Part shown: positions 9,401 to 19,260 of the stretch, one piece after another
Layout of the letters: each line of letters starts with the position of its first letter
Position numbering within the stretch: position 1 is the first letter of the stretch
DNA from: an uncultured Enterobacteriaceae bacterium
GTDB taxonomy: Bacteria > Pseudomonadota > Gammaproteobacteria > Enterobacterales > Enterobacteriaceae
NCBI GenBank assembly: GCA_947631255.1
Contig: CANRKT010000016.1
Span: forward strand, 1-54,748
Reading direction: 5' to 3'
Length of the DNA stretch: 54,748 nucleotides
The notes under the pieces: generated by a model
Seen by the model: the letters and a program-made list of their open reading frames with translations, nothing else
Told to the model about the DNA's origin: nothing
Database searches by the model: none
Position numbers and translations under genes: made by a program

Positions 9401-10921
9401 ACGGAAGTAGTCGTAAATGATGCGTGGCTGGCTGGAGAGTACGGCAAATGGGGTGTCATCACCCATGGAACCGACAGCTTCCTGACCATTTTCACCCAGT
9501 ACACGGAGGATGGTATCCAGCTCTTCGTTGCTGTAGTTAAACTGCTTCTGATAACTGGCAAGCGTGTCATCGTCCAGAGAGCGTGAGCCCACCTGATCAT
9601 CAGGTAAGTTTTCCAGAGCTATCAGACGACGAACGTTTTTTTCCATCCACACCTGGTAAGGGTGGCGGCTTTTCAAATCGTTATCGGTTTCGCCTGAATG
9701 AAGGATACGACCCGCACGGGTGTCAATCACCATCAGTTCACCAGGACCAACACGTCCTTTCTCAACCACTTCATCGGGTTGGTAGTCCCAGATGCCGACT
9801 TCAGAAGCACAGGTGATCAGTTTATCTTTAGTAATAACGTAACGTGCCGGGCGCAGGCCGTTTCTGTCCAGATTACAGGCAGCAAAGCGTCCATCAGACA
9901 TAACGATACCAGCCGGGCCATCCCACGGCTCCATATGCATGGAGTTAAAGTCGAAGAAGGCACGCAGCTCCGGGTCCATGTTCGGGTTATTCTGCCAGGC
10001 TGGTGGAACCAGTAAACGCATGGCGCGGACAATATCCATCCCACCTGCCAGCAGCAATTCCAGCATGTTATCCAGGGAACTGGAGTCTGAACCGGTTTCA
10101 TTGACGAAAGGTGCGGCTGACTGTAAGTCAGGGATCAGTGGCGTCTGGAACTTATAGGTACGTGCTTTGGCCCACTGACGGTTACCCGTTATGGTGTTTA
10201 TCTCACCATTATGTGCCAGATAGCGGAACGGCTGCGCTAATGGCCAGCGTGGTACGGTGTTGGTTGAGAAACGCTGGTGGAACAGACAGATGGCTGATTC
10301 GAGACGTAAATCAGCAAGATCCAGGTAGAAGCGCGGCAAGTCAGCCGGCATACACAGACCTTTATAGATGTTCACAACATTGGACAGGCTACAGACATAA
10401 AAGTCTTTATCTGCTAACAGACGTTTTTCGATACGGCGACGCGCGATAAACAGGCGACGTTCCATATCGCGCGGGCTCCAGCCAGCAGGAGCGTTAACAA
10501 AAATCTGTTCAATACGAGGCAGAGAGGAGAGGGCAATTTCACCCAGTACGCCTTCATTGGTTGGCACTTCGCGCCAGCCAACAATAGACAGGGTTTCGTT
10601 TTGTAGTTCTTCTTCCACGACCTGACGAGAGGTGCTGGCGAGTTCCGGATCCTGGTTCAGGAAGATCATACCAACGGCATAATTTTTTGCTAAGCGCCAG
10701 CCACGGTCTTCGGCAACAAGGCGAAAAAATCGGTCAGGTTTTTGCAGCAACAGACCACAACCATCGCCTGTTTTACCATCAGCAAGAATGGCTCCCCGGT
10801 GTTGCATGCGCGCGAGTGCGTGGATCGCAGTACGCACGACTTTATGGCTTGGCTCGCCTTCTATATGGGCAATCAGACCAAAACCACAGTTATCCTTCTC
10901 AAGGGATTTATCGTACAACAT
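6461..10921 (-). CDS. gltB: Glutamate synthase (NADPH) large subunit
   Basis: The 1486-residue protein makes two glutamates from glutamine and 2-oxoglutarate. The catalytic N-terminal Cys is residue 12 ([12 protein letters not shown]), so a short propeptide is removed. The amidotransferase domain occupies about 1-430, a central domain follows, then the FMN/synthase domain with [12 protein letters not shown] and the 3Fe-4S motif [12 protein letters not shown], and a beta-helix C-terminal domain. The start at 10921 has a good site (GGGGAGG). A longer N-terminus is ruled out by an in-frame TAA a few codons upstream. Confidence 0.98.
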   Translation of the reverse strand: MLYDKSLEKDNCGFGLIAHIEGEPSHKVVRTAIHALARMQHRGAILADGKTGDGCGLLLQKPDRFFRLVAEDRGWRLAKNYAVGMIFLNQDPELASTSRQVVEEELQNETLSIVGWREVPTNEGVLGEIALSSLPRIEQIFVNAPAGWSPRDMERRLFIARRRIEKRLLADKDFYVCSLSNVVNIYKGLCMPADLPRFYLDLADLRLESAICLFHQRFSTNTVPRWPLAQPFRYLAHNGEINTITGNRQWAKARTYKFQTPLIPDLQSAAPFVNETGSDSSSLDNMLELLLAGGMDIVRAMRLLVPPAWQNNPNMDPELRAFFDFNSMHMEPWDGPAGIVMSDGRFAACNLDRNGLRPARYVITKDKLITCASEVGIWDYQPDEVVEKGRVGPGELMVIDTRAGRILHSGETDNDLKSRHPYQVWMEKNVRRLIALENLPDDQVGSRSLDDDTLASYQKQFNYSNEELDTILRVLGENGQEAVGSMGDDTPFAVLSSQPRIIYDYFRQQFAQVTNPPIDPLREAHVMSLATSIGREMNVFCEAEGQAHRLSFKSPILLWSDFQQLTSLEEQHYQANTLDITYNPDEKSLHETVKNLCDEAECMVRNGTVLLVLSDRNIAKNRLPVPAPMAVGAIQTRLVERNLRCDANIIVETASARDPHHFAVLLGFGATAIYPYLAYESLARLVDNGTIDRNYRVVMQNYRNGINKGLYKIMSKMGISTIASYRCSKLFEAVGLHDDVVDLCFQGVVSRIGGASFTDFQQDLLNLSKRAWLSRKPLDQGGLLKYVHGGEYHAYNPDVVQTLQKAVETADYDDYQAYSKRVNERPVATLRDMLALNPQDAPVAIEEVESASELFKRFDSAAMSIGALSPEAHESLAEAMNSIGGNSNSGEGGEDPARYGTNKVSRIKQVASGRFGVTPAYLVNADVIQIKVAQGAKPGEGGQLPGDKVTPYIAKLRYSVPGVTLISPPPHHDIYSIEDLAQLIFDLKQVNPKAMISVKLVSEPGVGTIATGVAKAYADLITIAGYDGGTGASPLSSVKYAGCPWELGLVETQQALVANGLRHKIRLQVDGGLKTGLDIIKAAILGAESFGFGTGPMVALGCKYLRICHLNNCATGVATQDDKLRKNHYHGLPFKVTNYFGFIARETRELMAQLGVKRLVDLIGRTDLLKELDGFTAKQQRLDLSDLLETATPAPGKAVYCTEHNPPFDNGELNQRLLSQAKQYVDDKQSKTFWFDIRNTDRSVGASLSGYIAQTNGDQGLAADPIKAHFSGTAGQSFGVWNAGGVELHLTGDANDYVGKGMAGGLLSLRPPIGSAFRAHEATIIGNTCLYGATGGKLFAAGRAGERFAVRNSGAITVVEGIGDNGCEYMTGGIVCVLGQTGVNFGAGMTGGFAYVLDEDGELRKRVNPELVELLPVEDLAIHEEHLRGLITEHVQLTGSLRGEEILANWSAFATKFTLVKPKSSDVKALLGHRSRSAAELRVQAQ

Positions 10922-11771
10922 ATCAGTGAACCTCCCCAGGCTCTGCGTGATCCCTTCGTTCAGTTACGTCTGGGCACGGGGAGGGGGTGGCGACGGGGTG
11001 GGTGCTTTGACACCTGCCTCGTGTGTCGCCCTCTTAATGACCAGAGTATCTGGTTTTGCAAGGATTAAACTTGCTCACGAGGGAATCTCAATGACTGCAT
11101 AAATATGATGAGTGAAATACTCAACCAGAAAGCTTCCAGCGGATAAACACGTTATCGGGAAAGCGCATACTCGTCAAATGGCATAGGTTTGTCAGGGGAA
11201 TAGAATGATATTAACTTAATCTAATGAAAATAAATGATTTTATATTTTATTTTCCTGCATCAGATTAAGTGTACGCTTTGGTTTTTGTGATCCAACTTAC
11301 TATGTATGAGTGTTTTTAATTTAATATTCTTCTAATATATTAGATATTTTTAGTATTAAAAACCAGATGAAGGATCAGTAGCGAATTAATATGCTTTTTT
11401 TTATGGTTTTGTAATATTTTACAAAGCAAGTTGGTGAGCTATAAGAAAAAACTATTACTGGAGGCAGACTGGATTTGCAGTTTAAGTGAATTTATATTCA
11501 ATTGATATAGCTCCGCCGTGACTGTTGAACTGTGTCATCGTCAAAGTTATGTGGAAATGGCAATCTAATTCCCCATTTATTATGGGGGTGTACCAGACTA
11601 TGCCATTCGGTAAATTAGTCAATAAGTTTATTGGGGATTTTAGCTGTATTTTAACAACGATATGACAGGGTGCGAATGAAAGGAAAAGACGAATATCATT
11701 CCTGACTTTAAGCCTGGGTCGTTGCGCATTTTGCGGTATATTTAATGTCTCTATGGTAAAGGAAACCGCCC
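10922..11771. other. 850-bp non-coding region between gltB and arcB
   Basis: No convincing gene is seen. Positions 10922-11010 are GC-rich and, on the minus strand, resemble the E. coli gltB leader (CCCCGTCGCCAC, CAGAGCCTGGGGAGGTTCAC). Positions 11180-11680 look AT-rich, as expected for the divergent gltB and arcB promoters with Lrp/IHF-type control known for gltB. I could not place a promoter confidently. A TATATT at 11738-11743 is a candidate -10 for arcB. In E. coli yhcC occupies this place and no recognisable piece of it remains. Confidence 0.6.
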
Positions 11772-14111
11772 ATGAAACAACTCAGAAGGTTAGCGCAGTA
11801 TTACGTTGATTTAATGGTAAAGCTCGGTCTGGTTCGTTTTTCTCTGCTCTTAGCCTCAGCTTTAGTCGTGACTGCCATGGTAGTACAAATGGCGGTGACT
11901 TTGCTGATGAGCGGACGGGTCGAAAGCATTGATGTTGTACGCTCTATTTTCTTTGGCTTGTTGATTACGCCTTGGGCGGTGTACTTCTTATCTATCGTTG
12001 TCGAACAACTTGAGGAATCCCGACAGCGGTTATCGAAAATGGTCGATAAGTTAGAAGAGATGCGCAAGCGGGACTTAAGTCTTAATGTGCAACTGAAAGA
12101 CAATATTAATCAGCTTAATCTGGAAATTGCTGAACGCGTTAAAGCAGAGACCGAGCGCCAGAATATGCTGGAGCAGCTCAAGGTTGAAGTGCAAGAACGT
12201 GAAGTGACGCAAATCAGACTCGAGCAACAATCCTCTTTCTTACGTTCATTCCTTGATGCCTCTCCTGACCTGGTTTTTTACCGAAATGAAGATAAAGAAT
12301 TTTCAGGCTGTAACCGGGCAATGGAATTGCTGACAGGTAAAAGTGAAAAGCAGCTTATTCAGCTTAAACCTCAGGATGTCTATTCTGCCGACGCGGCATT
12401 AAAAGTGAATGAGACGGATGAAAAAGTCTTTCGTCATAACGTTTCCCTGACTTACGAACAGTGGCTTGAATATCCTGATGGGCGTAAAGCCTGTTTTGAA
12501 ATTCGTAAGGTTCCCTATTATGACCGAGTGGGTAAACGCCATGGTTTAATGGGCTTTGGCCGCGATATTACCGAGCGTAAACGCTATCAAGATGCACTGG
12601 AACGAGCCAGTCGAGATAAAACGACCTTTATTTCCACTATCAGTCACGAACTACGTACCCCACTAAACGGAATTGTCGGTCTGAGCCGTATTTTACTTGA
12701 TACCGAATTGACGGATGAACAGACTAACTACCTGAAAACGATTCATGTTTCAGCAATTACTTTAGGTAATATTTTCAACGATATTATCGATATGGATAAA
12801 CTGGAACGTCATAAAGTTCAGCTTGATAATCAGCCGATAGATTTCACCAGTTTCCTCGCTGAACTCGAAAGTCTGTCCGGATTACAGGCCCAGCAAAAGG
12901 GGCTGACTTTTGTGATGGAGTCTGCGCTGCCTGTTCCTCATAAAGTGGTCACTGATGGAACTCGACTACGTCAAATCTTGTGGAATCTTATCAGCAATGC
13001 GGTGAAATTTACCCCTAAAGGCGGTCAGGTCACGGTACGCATTCGCTATGAAGAAAACCAGAATCTATGCTTTGAAGTTCAGGACTCAGGTATTGGTATC
13101 CCTGAAGATGAGCAAGATAAAATCTTTGCTATGTACTATCAAGTCAAAGACCAGAATGGTGGCAAAGCTGCCACTGGAACCGGAATTGGGCTTGCCGTAT
13201 CACGCCGCCTGGCAAGAAGTATGGGGGGCGATATTACGGTGAGCAGTACTCTAGGTGAGGGGTCAGTATTTATGCTGAAAGTCCTGGCACCGAGTGTTGC
13301 CGAAGAAGTTGAAGATACCCTGGATGATGATATGCCGTTGCCAGCGTTACATGTTTTGCTGGTAGAAGACATTGAGTTAAATGTCATTGTTGCACGTTCA
13401 GTGCTGGAAAAGCTGGGTAACAGTGTCGATATCGCTATGACAGGAAAAGAGGCGCTGGAGATGTTTGAGCTTGGTGAATATGATCTGGTATTGCTGGATA
13501 TTCAGTTACCGGACATGACGGGTATGGATATCTCGCGTGAACTGAATCAGCGTTTTAACAAAGAGTCGCTGCCGCCGTTGGTGGCGTTAACGGCAAATGT
13601 GTTAAAGGATAAAAAAGAATATCTTGATGCCGGTATGGATGATGTGCTGAGTAAGCCGCTGGCCGTGCCCGCATTGATGTCTATTATTCGAAAATTCTGG
13701 GATACGCAAGATACTGAAGAGGCTCTACCTCCGGTGACTATTGCTGCTGATACCCAGCAGATCTTACTCGATATTCAGATGCTTGAACAATATATTGATT
13801 TGGTAGGACCGAAGATAATTATCGACGGGCTCACGATGTTTGAAAAAATGATGCCTGGATATCTGGAAGTACTCGACTCTAATATGACTGCCAGAGATGA
13901 TAAAGGCGTAGTAGAGGAAGGACATAAAATTAAAGGTGCAGCGGGCGCGATAGGCTTGCGTCATTTACAGCAAATCGCTCAGCAAATTCAATCGCCGGAC
14001 TTGCCTGCCTGGTCTGATAATGTCGGTGAATGGATAGAACAGTTAAAACATGAATGGCAGCATGATGTGAATGTCTTGAAAGCCTGGGTTTCTGAGGTTG
14101 CCGAAAAATGA
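11772..14111 (+). CDS. arcB: Aerobic respiration control sensor kinase ArcB
   Basis: The 779-residue tripartite membrane kinase phosphorylates ArcA when quinones become reduced. Two membrane segments lie near residues 24-45 and 58-77, followed by a coiled-coil linker, a PAS domain (about 155-270), a histidine kinase (SHELRTPLNG, His near 292; GTGIGLAVSRR in the ATP lid), a receiver (VLLVEDIELN; LLDIQLPDM, Asp near 577) and a C-terminal HPt domain (EEGHKIKGAAG). The two redox-sensing cysteines of the PAS domain are present (FSGCNRAM and RKACFEI). A GGAAA site precedes the ATG. Its 3' end overlaps the ArcZ terminator on the other strand. Confidence 0.98.
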   Translation: MKQLRRLAQYYVDLMVKLGLVRFSLLLASALVVTAMVVQMAVTLLMSGRVESIDVVRSIFFGLLITPWAVYFLSIVVEQLEESRQRLSKMVDKLEEMRKRDLSLNVQLKDNINQLNLEIAERVKAETERQNMLEQLKVEVQEREVTQIRLEQQSSFLRSFLDASPDLVFYRNEDKEFSGCNRAMELLTGKSEKQLIQLKPQDVYSADAALKVNETDEKVFRHNVSLTYEQWLEYPDGRKACFEIRKVPYYDRVGKRHGLMGFGRDITERKRYQDALERASRDKTTFISTISHELRTPLNGIVGLSRILLDTELTDEQTNYLKTIHVSAITLGNIFNDIIDMDKLERHKVQLDNQPIDFTSFLAELESLSGLQAQQKGLTFVMESALPVPHKVVTDGTRLRQILWNLISNAVKFTPKGGQVTVRIRYEENQNLCFEVQDSGIGIPEDEQDKIFAMYYQVKDQNGGKAATGTGIGLAVSRRLARSMGGDITVSSTLGEGSVFMLKVLAPSVAEEVEDTLDDDMPLPALHVLLVEDIELNVIVARSVLEKLGNSVDIAMTGKEALEMFELGEYDLVLLDIQLPDMTGMDISRELNQRFNKESLPPLVALTANVLKDKKEYLDAGMDDVLSKPLAVPALMSIIRKFWDTQDTEEALPPVTIAADTQQILLDIQMLEQYIDLVGPKIIIDGLTMFEKMMPGYLEVLDSNMTARDDKGVVEEGHKIKGAAGAIGLRHLQQIAQQIQSPDLPAWSDNVGEWIEQLKHEWQHDVNVLKAWVSEVAEK

Positions 14112-14225
14112 CCCCGGCCTTGGCCGGGGGTGCGAATACAGCGCAAATACTAGGGAAAATGACGTTGTACGTTATCTCGTTGCTTTAATTAGAGAGTACA
14201 AACGTAAGTGAAATTTTTTTCTTAC
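14104..14225 (-). ncRNA. arcZ: ArcZ small regulatory RNA
   Basis: On the minus strand, TTTCCCTAGTATTTGCGC, then TGTATTCGCACCCCCGGCC and a terminator with T-run (A-run at 14104-14108 on plus) match the conserved 3' half of E. coli ArcZ as I remember it, in the same place (between arcB and elbB, antisense to the arcB end). ArcZ is an Hfq-dependent RNA repressed by ArcA that activates rpoS translation and represses several other mRNAs. The 3' end is clear. The 5' end is estimated from the usual length of about 121 bases. Confidence 0.85.
14112..14129. terminator. ArcZ terminator stem / arcB 3' hairpin
   Basis: CCCCGGCC-TT-GGCCGGGG follows the arcB stop at once. Read on the minus strand it is followed by TCATTTTT, a rho-independent terminator for ArcZ. 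On the plus strand there is no T-run, so termination of arcB here is doubtful. Confidence 0.75.
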
Positions 14226-14239
14226 TATATAAGATAGCA

Positions 14240-14295
14240 AAGATTATAAATCTTGTTACAAAAAGTCATTAAACGCATGAGTTATTGTTAATAAA
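14240..14295. promoter_or_regulatory. arcZ/elbB divergent control region with palindrome and ArcA-like box
   Basis: AAGATT-ATA-AATCTT (14240-14254) is a perfect palindrome lying where the arcZ promoter should be. TGTTAATAAA (14286-14295) differs at one place from the ArcA core WGTTAATTAW. ArcA control of arcZ is known in E. coli, so the site is plausible here. Exact -35 and -10 elements could not be fixed. Confidence 0.4.
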
Positions 14296-14327
14296 TTATT
14301 CCAGTAAGCCGGTATGGGAAGGAACAA

Positions 14328-14981
14328 ATGAAAAAAATTGGCGTAGTGTTGAGTGGTTGTGGTGTTTATGATGGCAGTGAAATCCATGAGGCAGTATTAA
14401 CGTTACTGGCACTCGCTCATTCAGAAGTTGAAGCCGTTTGTTTCGCGCCAGATAAAGCTCAGTCAGAGGTGATTAACCATCTTACCGGGGAAAAGGTCGA
14501 GCAGCCTCGTTCGATACTGCAAGAGTCCGCACGTATTACCCGAGGTCATATTCGACCTTTGCATGAGGCGAGGGCCGAAGAGCTGGACGGGCTGATCGTA
14601 CCGGGGGGATTTGGTGCGGCAAAAAATCTGAGTACTTTTGCAACTCAGGGGATCGACTGCACAGTAGATAGTGATTTCGTAAAACTGGTACGTGACTGTC
14701 ATGCGCAAGGTAAACCCTTGGGCTTCATGTGTATTGCTCCGGTTATGCTCCCTAAAATTTTTGATACGCCACTACGTATGACCATTGGTACTGATATTGA
14801 TACGGCTGAAATGCTGGAAGATATGGGCGCAGAACATGTTCCTTGCCCGGTCGATGATATTGTGGTTGATGAAGAGCATAAAGTGGTGACCACACCGGCT
14901 TATATGCTGGCAACGCGTATCGATGAAGCCGCTGCAGGTATCAATAAGCTGGTCTCTCGCGTACTGGACTTAACCGAATGA
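14328..14981 (+). CDS. elbB: ElbB, DJ-1/PfpI-like glyoxalase family protein
   Basis: The 217-residue protein belongs to the class I glutamine-amidotransferase-like DJ-1/PfpI superfamily. It starts [18 protein letters not shown] and carries the nucleophile elbow GFMCIAP with Cys near residue 135 and [11 protein letters not shown] near 90. E. coli ElbB (SCRP-27A) has weak glyoxalase activity and has been linked to isoprenoid synthesis; its physiological role is unsettled. A GGAAGGAAC site precedes the ATG. The last four bases overlap mtgA, indicating a two-gene unit. Confidence 0.95.
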   Translation: MKKIGVVLSGCGVYDGSEIHEAVLTLLALAHSEVEAVCFAPDKAQSEVINHLTGEKVEQPRSILQESARITRGHIRPLHEARAEELDGLIVPGGFGAAKNLSTFATQGIDCTVDSDFVKLVRDCHAQGKPLGFMCIAPVMLPKIFDTPLRMTIGTDIDTAEMLEDMGAEHVPCPVDDIVVDEEHKVVTTPAYMLATRIDEAAAGINKLVSRVLDLTE

Positions 14982-15706
14982 CAAGGCGGCGCTTTACTCT
15001 GTTACACAGGCTAAAGCGCATTATCTGGCGGGTTACTCTGGCTGTTATCGGATTATGGTTAGCGGGAATTATTCTGTTTAGCCTGGTACCCGTTCCTTTT
15101 TCAGCGGTGATGGTTGACAGGCAAGTCAGTGCCTGGTTAGAGGGCGATTTTAGCTATCGGGCACATTCTGACTGGGTCGGTATGGATGACATCTCGCCGT
15201 GGATGGGGCTGGCGGTGATTGCCGCCGAAGATCAAAAGTTTCCCGAACACTGGGGCCTTGATATCAGTGCTATCGAGAAAGCGCTGGCTGACAATGAACG
15301 CAATGAAAACCCTGTCCGGGGTGCCTCGACGATTTCACAGCAGATGGTGAAAAACCTTTTTTTGTGGGATGGGCGCAGTTGGGTTCGTAAAGGGCTGGAG
15401 GCGGGATTAACTCTGGTAACCGAAACCGTCTGGAGCAAGCAGCGGATTTTAACCGTGTATCTGAATATCGCTGAGTTTGGAGAGGGGATTTTTGGTGTTG
15501 AGGCTGCGGCAAGGCACTACTTTAAAAAACCCGCCAGACAGCTAACGGCATCAGAAGCTGCGCTACTGGCCGCCGTTCTGCCTAACCCGATACGCTTTAA
15601 AGTCAATGCACCATCGAGTTATGTTATTCAGCGTCAGCACTGGATTTTGCGACAGATGCGCCAGCTGGGTGGTGAGTCATTTATTAAGCAACATAAGCTG
15701 CACTAG
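14978..15706 (+). CDS. mtgA: Monofunctional peptidoglycan glycosyltransferase
   Basis: The 242-residue protein polymerises lipid II into glycan strands at the periplasmic face of the inner membrane. A basic N-terminus and one membrane segment (about residues 17-40) precede a GT51 domain with the catalytic Glu motif [26 protein letters not shown] and the region [10 protein letters not shown]. There is no transpeptidase domain, as expected for MtgA. Its ATG overlaps the elbB stop (ATGA). It converges with npr; yrbL, which lies between them in E. coli, is absent. Confidence 0.97.
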   Translation: MTRRRFTLLHRLKRIIWRVTLAVIGLWLAGIILFSLVPVPFSAVMVDRQVSAWLEGDFSYRAHSDWVGMDDISPWMGLAVIAAEDQKFPEHWGLDISAIEKALADNERNENPVRGASTISQQMVKNLFLWDGRSWVRKGLEAGLTLVTETVWSKQRILTVYLNIAEFGEGIFGVEAAARHYFKKPARQLTASEAALLAAVLPNPIRFKVNAPSSYVIQRQHWILRQMRQLGGESFIKQHKLH

Positions 15707-15743
15707 GGGTTTGATGATTCACTGACTAGTCTTCATCAAACCC
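15707..15743. terminator. Convergent inverted repeat between mtgA and npr
   Basis: GGGTTTGATGA and TCATCAAACCC form a perfect 11-bp stem around a 15-base loop. The right arm is made of the last npr codons and the left arm begins right after the mtgA stop. No long T-run follows, so it may stabilise ends or terminate weakly in both directions. Confidence 0.5.
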
Positions 15744-15998
15744 GGCATTGAATAGTGCTATTACGGCAGCCAGTGCCTCTTCTTCCTGCGGGCCACAGGC
15801 TTCTATCTCGATATGTCCGCCTTTCGATGAGTCGAGCATCAGTAGCGCAATTACGCTGCTGGCCTCAGCTTCGGTCCCGGCTTCATTGCGTAGCATGACT
15901 TCAGCATCAAAGCTTTGCACCAGCTCGAACAGTTTCATCGCTGGGCGGGCGTGCATGCCCAGCTTATTGGTGATTTCAACCGTTTGCTTTACCGTCAT
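15726..15998 (-). CDS. npr: Phosphocarrier protein NPr of the nitrogen PTS
   Basis: This 90-residue HPr-like protein passes phosphate from EINtr to PtsN. The active His is in [11 protein letters not shown] (His16 counting Met). The HPr Ser region appears as [10 protein letters not shown]. Its start overlaps the rapZ stop by one base (TAATG). It is the last gene of the rpoN-hpf-ptsN-rapZ-npr cluster, which ties nitrogen-PTS signalling to sigma-54. Confidence 0.97.
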   Translation of the reverse strand: MTVKQTVEITNKLGMHARPAMKLFELVQSFDAEVMLRNEAGTEAEASSVIALLMLDSSKGGHIEIEACGPQEEEALAAVIALFNAGFDED

Positions 15999-16849
15999 TA
16001 TTTGCGTTTTTCTAGCGTTCTGTGGCGCGACTGGACATTTTTACCGCGCGAACGAAAATAATCAGCAAGCTGTTCTGCAATATAGACTGAACGATGCTTA
16101 CCCCCGGTACAACCAATAGCGACCGTTAGATAACTACGGTTATTAGTTTCCAGCATGGGTAGCCATAACTCCAGATAACTCCGAGTCTGATAAATAAAGT
16201 TATGGACTTCAGTGTGGCGGTCAAGGAAAGCAGCCACTGGGCGATCAAGACCCGTCATCGGACGCAATTTAGGATCCCAGTGCGGGTTCGGCAGAAAACG
16301 TACGTCAAACACATAGTCTGCATCGATAGGGATCCCATGTTTAAAGCCGAAAGACTCAAATACCATAGTTAGCTCACGCTCACGCTTGCCCAGCAGGCGA
16401 GTACGGAGCATCTCAGCGAGTTCATGTACCGACATTTCTGAAGTATCGATAATCAGATCTGCGCGAGATTTCAGGGGTTCGAGTAAATGGCTTTCTTCAT
16501 CAATAGCACTCTCAAGAGAGAGGTTCTTGTTTGATAAAGGGTGCAGACGGCGCGTATCGCTATAACGGCGGATCAGTGTATTTCGATCGGCATCTAAAAA
16601 GAGTAATTGCGGAGTAAAGCTATCCGGCAGATTATCCATAGCCTGTTCAAAAATTTCGGGTGATTCAGGCATATTGCGCACGTCGATACTGATTGCGGCA
16701 GATATTTCACGGCCACTCAGTGTTTTTGCCAGCTCAGGTAACAGCACGACTGGCAGGTTATCAACGCAATAAAATCCCATGTCCTCCAGTGCGCGTAGAG
16801 CAACAGACTTCCCCGATCCTGAAGTACCGCTGACTATCATCAGTACCAT
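15998..16849 (-). CDS. rapZ: RNase adapter protein RapZ
   Basis: The 283-residue protein binds the small RNA GlmZ and hands it to RNase E, tuning glmS expression and thus amino-sugar supply. It has a Walker A motif (GTSGSGKS) near residues 8-15 and the conserved C-terminal domain ending HRTLEKRK. I chose ATG at 16849 because it gives the family N-terminus MVLMIVSG with GGAGGG eight bases before it; an ATG five codons upstream has no site. It overlaps npr by one base. Confidence 0.96.
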   Translation of the reverse strand: MVLMIVSGTSGSGKSVALRALEDMGFYCVDNLPVVLLPELAKTLSGREISAAISIDVRNMPESPEIFEQAMDNLPDSFTPQLLFLDADRNTLIRRYSDTRRLHPLSNKNLSLESAIDEESHLLEPLKSRADLIIDTSEMSVHELAEMLRTRLLGKRERELTMVFESFGFKHGIPIDADYVFDVRFLPNPHWDPKLRPMTGLDRPVAAFLDRHTEVHNFIYQTRSYLELWLPMLETNNRSYLTVAIGCTGGKHRSVYIAEQLADYFRSRGKNVQSRHRTLEKRK

Positions 16850-16892
16850 ATGCTCACCCTCCATATTTAGCTGTCTGATATATCAAAAAATG

Positions 16893-17390
16893 TCACTCAC
16901 TGGTATCAGCAACAGAGGCTGTAGTGTCGGTGATGATATTGTAGAGCTCTGTATCATTATTCGCCAAACGTAAACGTCGACAGATATTTTTATCGGCCAG
17001 TCGTTTTGCGACCAGGGACAGAGTATGCAGGTGCGTTTTCGTCTGTCCGGCGGGTACCAGTAAAGCGAACAGTAAGTCTACGGGTTGATTATCTATTGAG
17101 TCAAAAACGATGGGCGCTTCTAACTGGATAAAAACCCCGACAGCGGCCTTTGCATCTTCTTCAATTTTGCCATGAGGAATCGCAATACCGTTACCAATGC
17201 CGGTACTTCCCATACGCTCGCGCGTGAGAACCGCCTCAAAGATAATTTGAGAGGGTAGGCCGAGTTGTTTAGCTGCCAGTTCGCTGATAATTTCCAGAGC
17301 ACGTTTTTTACTCTGACAGTGGACAGCACTGCGGGTACATTCCTGGTTAAGGACACTACTCAATTGCAAAATCGGATCGTTATTTGTCAT
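16893..17390 (-). CDS. ptsN: Nitrogen regulatory PTS protein IIA-Ntr
   Basis: The 165-residue EIIA-like regulator receives phosphate from NPr and in E. coli controls potassium transport and phosphate signalling. The phosphorylated His73 lies in IGNGIAIPHGK. Length and sequence (MTNNDPILQLSSVLN start, LFALLVPAGQTKTHLHTL) are typical. It sits between hpf and rapZ in the rpoN cluster. Confidence 0.97.
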   Translation of the reverse strand: MTNNDPILQLSSVLNQECTRSAVHCQSKKRALEIISELAAKQLGLPSQIIFEAVLTRERMGSTGIGNGIAIPHGKIEEDAKAAVGVFIQLEAPIVFDSIDNQPVDLLFALLVPAGQTKTHLHTLSLVAKRLADKNICRRLRLANNDTELYNIITDTTASVADTSE

Positions 17391-17417
17391 AAGTTCACCT
17401 AAGCATTTTTATGCGAA

Positions 17418-17445
17418 CGGCCCGTTACCGGAAGTAAGCGGGCCG
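17418..17445. other. Hairpin between hpf and ptsN
   Basis: CGGCCCG-TTAC and GTAA-GCGGGCCG form an 11-bp stem with one bulge and a five-base loop. No T-run follows on the minus strand, so processing or stabilisation within the operon is more likely than termination. Confidence 0.45.
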
Positions 17446-17471
17446 ATAAAGCACATGGAATGCCTGGATTA

Positions 17472-17759
17472 TCAATGTTGTTTTAATTTATCTTTATGTT
17501 TAATTAACTGACGAGCTAATTTATCAATTAGACCATCAATTGCGGCATACATATCTTGATCTTCTGCACTTGCGTGCAATTCTCCACCATTCACATGTAG
17601 CGTAGCATCCGCTATCTGCGTCACTTTTTCTACTTTTAAGACAATATAAACTTGGTTAATTCTTTCAAAGTACTGTTCCAGCTTTGCAAACTTGGTATTC
17701 AAAAAATCACGAATAGCATCAGTAATTTCAACGTTTTGGCCAGTAATGTTGAGCTGCAT
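17472..17759 (-). CDS. hpf: Ribosome hibernation promoting factor (short form)
   Basis: The 95-residue protein binds the 30S decoding centre in stationary phase and helps form 100S dimers. It starts MQLNITGQNVEITDAIRDFL and ends RQLIKHKDKLKQH, like the E. coli short form. I set the start at 17759, where AAGGAAG precedes the ATG; the upstream open frame overlaps rpoN and is not conserved. It follows rpoN by 22 bases. Confidence 0.97.
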   Translation of the reverse strand: MQLNITGQNVEITDAIRDFLNTKFAKLEQYFERINQVYIVLKVEKVTQIADATLHVNGGELHASAEDQDMYAAIDGLIDKLARQLIKHKDKLKQH

Positions 17760-17781
17760 ATTGTCTTCCTTATCAGTAAGG

Positions 17782-19218
17782 TCAAACGAGTTTTTTACGC
17801 TGATTTGACGGTGGTATGGATAAAGACTCTCTATACTTCGCAACCGTTCGGCGAGCCACCATAATACCTTGTTCGGATAGTAATGAGGTGAGCTTACTAT
17901 CACTCAGTGGTTTTGCCGGGTTTTCTGCTGCAACCAGTTTTTTAACTAATGCCCTGATTGCCGTTGAGGACGTTTCACCGCCCCCTTCTGTATTGACATA
18001 ACTTGAGAAAAAATACTTCAGCTCAAAAATACCTTTTGGGCTGTGAAGATATTTTTGCGTCGTCACGCGTGAAATTGTCGATTCATGCATTTCAACAGCT
18101 TGAGCAATATCGGCTAATACCAGGGGTTTCATATGCTCGGCCCCATACTCAAAGAAATCTTGCTGTTGTTCGACAATACAACAACTGACACGAAGTAGCG
18201 TATCATTTCGACTTTCAAGGCTTTTTATCAGCCATCGGGCATCTTGCAGATGACTACGAATAAATTGTGAGTCGCTGTCATTGCGAGCGCCACTGTTGCC
18301 CATTGCAGCATATTGCTGATTAATATTAAGACGCGGAATACTCTCTGAATTTAGCTCGACAGTCCATTTATCCTGGTCTTTACGGACCAGAACATCAGGA
18401 ATAACGTATTCAGATTCATCCATCTGAACTGACTGGCCCGGGCGTGGATCCAGGGACTGGATCAGATCGATAGCCTCTTTCAGGATATCTTCTTTTAGCC
18501 GGGTAAGACGCATCAGATTACGGAAGTCATGGTTCGCTAGCAGATCTAAATGCTCGCTGACTATAAGACGCGCCTGGGCTAAAAATGGGGTCTCTTTCGT
18601 ATACTGTGATAGCTGAACCAGCAGGCAATCTCTTAAGTCCCGGGCAGCAACCCCGACAGGATCAAAGTGCTGGATACGCTTCAGTACCGCTTCTACCTCT
18701 TCGAGGCGGATTTCATCATCACCTAAGCTTTCCAGAATATCAGTCACTGAGACGGTGAGATAACCCGTATCATCGACCGCATCAACAATCGCGGTAGCAA
18801 TTGCAGTATCTGTTTCAGAAAATGGCGTCAGAGAGACCTGCCACATCAGATAATCTTGAAGTGATTGAGTGGTTTCACCCTGATAAACGGGTAAGAGATC
18901 ATCGATATAATCAGTCCTTGTTCCTGAAGGCGTACCAGCGGTGTAGATTTCATCCCAGCTGGCATCCAGTGGCAGCTCTTCAGGCATATCTTTTTGTTCA
19001 AGTGCTTCACGCGTATCCAGACTATCGGTATCTGTCACATCTTGAATGTCAATTTCATCATGCGGATCGGTTTGCTCAAGCAAGGGATTACTTTCTAGTG
19101 CTTGCTGGAGTTCTTGCTGAAGTTCTAGCGTCGACAACTGCAACAGACGAATGGCCTGCTGTAGTTGTGGCGTCATCGCAAGTTGTTGGCTAAGCCGTAA
19201 TTGCAAACCTTGCTTCAT
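17782..19218 (-). CDS. rpoN: RNA polymerase sigma-54 factor
   Basis: The 478-residue sigma factor directs transcription of nitrogen and other genes and needs ATP-driven enhancer-binding activators. Region I is Gln/Leu-rich ([20 protein letters not shown]), an acidic region II follows, then the core-binding domain, the helix-turn-helix ([19 protein letters not shown]) and the RpoN box ([15 protein letters not shown]) near the C-terminus. It lies 42 bases downstream of lptB. Confidence 0.98.
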   Translation of the reverse strand: MKQGLQLRLSQQLAMTPQLQQAIRLLQLSTLELQQELQQALESNPLLEQTDPHDEIDIQDVTDTDSLDTREALEQKDMPEELPLDASWDEIYTAGTPSGTRTDYIDDLLPVYQGETTQSLQDYLMWQVSLTPFSETDTAIATAIVDAVDDTGYLTVSVTDILESLGDDEIRLEEVEAVLKRIQHFDPVGVAARDLRDCLLVQLSQYTKETPFLAQARLIVSEHLDLLANHDFRNLMRLTRLKEDILKEAIDLIQSLDPRPGQSVQMDESEYVIPDVLVRKDQDKWTVELNSESIPRLNINQQYAAMGNSGARNDSDSQFIRSHLQDARWLIKSLESRNDTLLRVSCCIVEQQQDFFEYGAEHMKPLVLADIAQAVEMHESTISRVTTQKYLHSPKGIFELKYFFSSYVNTEGGGETSSTAIRALVKKLVAAENPAKPLSDSKLTSLLSEQGIMVARRTVAKYRESLSIPPSNQRKKLV

Positions 19219-19260
19219 AATCAGTGCCAGTATCCCTTATACATGCGTTATGTCACGCGG

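Noticed and set aside
10922-11068. N-terminal extension of gltB by about 30 codons
   Set aside because: An in-frame TAA lies about 15 codons upstream of the ATG at 10921, which has its own GGGGAGG site.
16850-16864. Upstream ATG for rapZ adding five residues
   Set aside because: The GGAGGG ribosome site lies between the two ATGs, and the family starts MVLMIVSG.
17760-17903. 48-residue extension of hpf
   Set aside because: It overlaps the rpoN coding end, is absent from the family, and AAGGAAG precedes the internal ATG.
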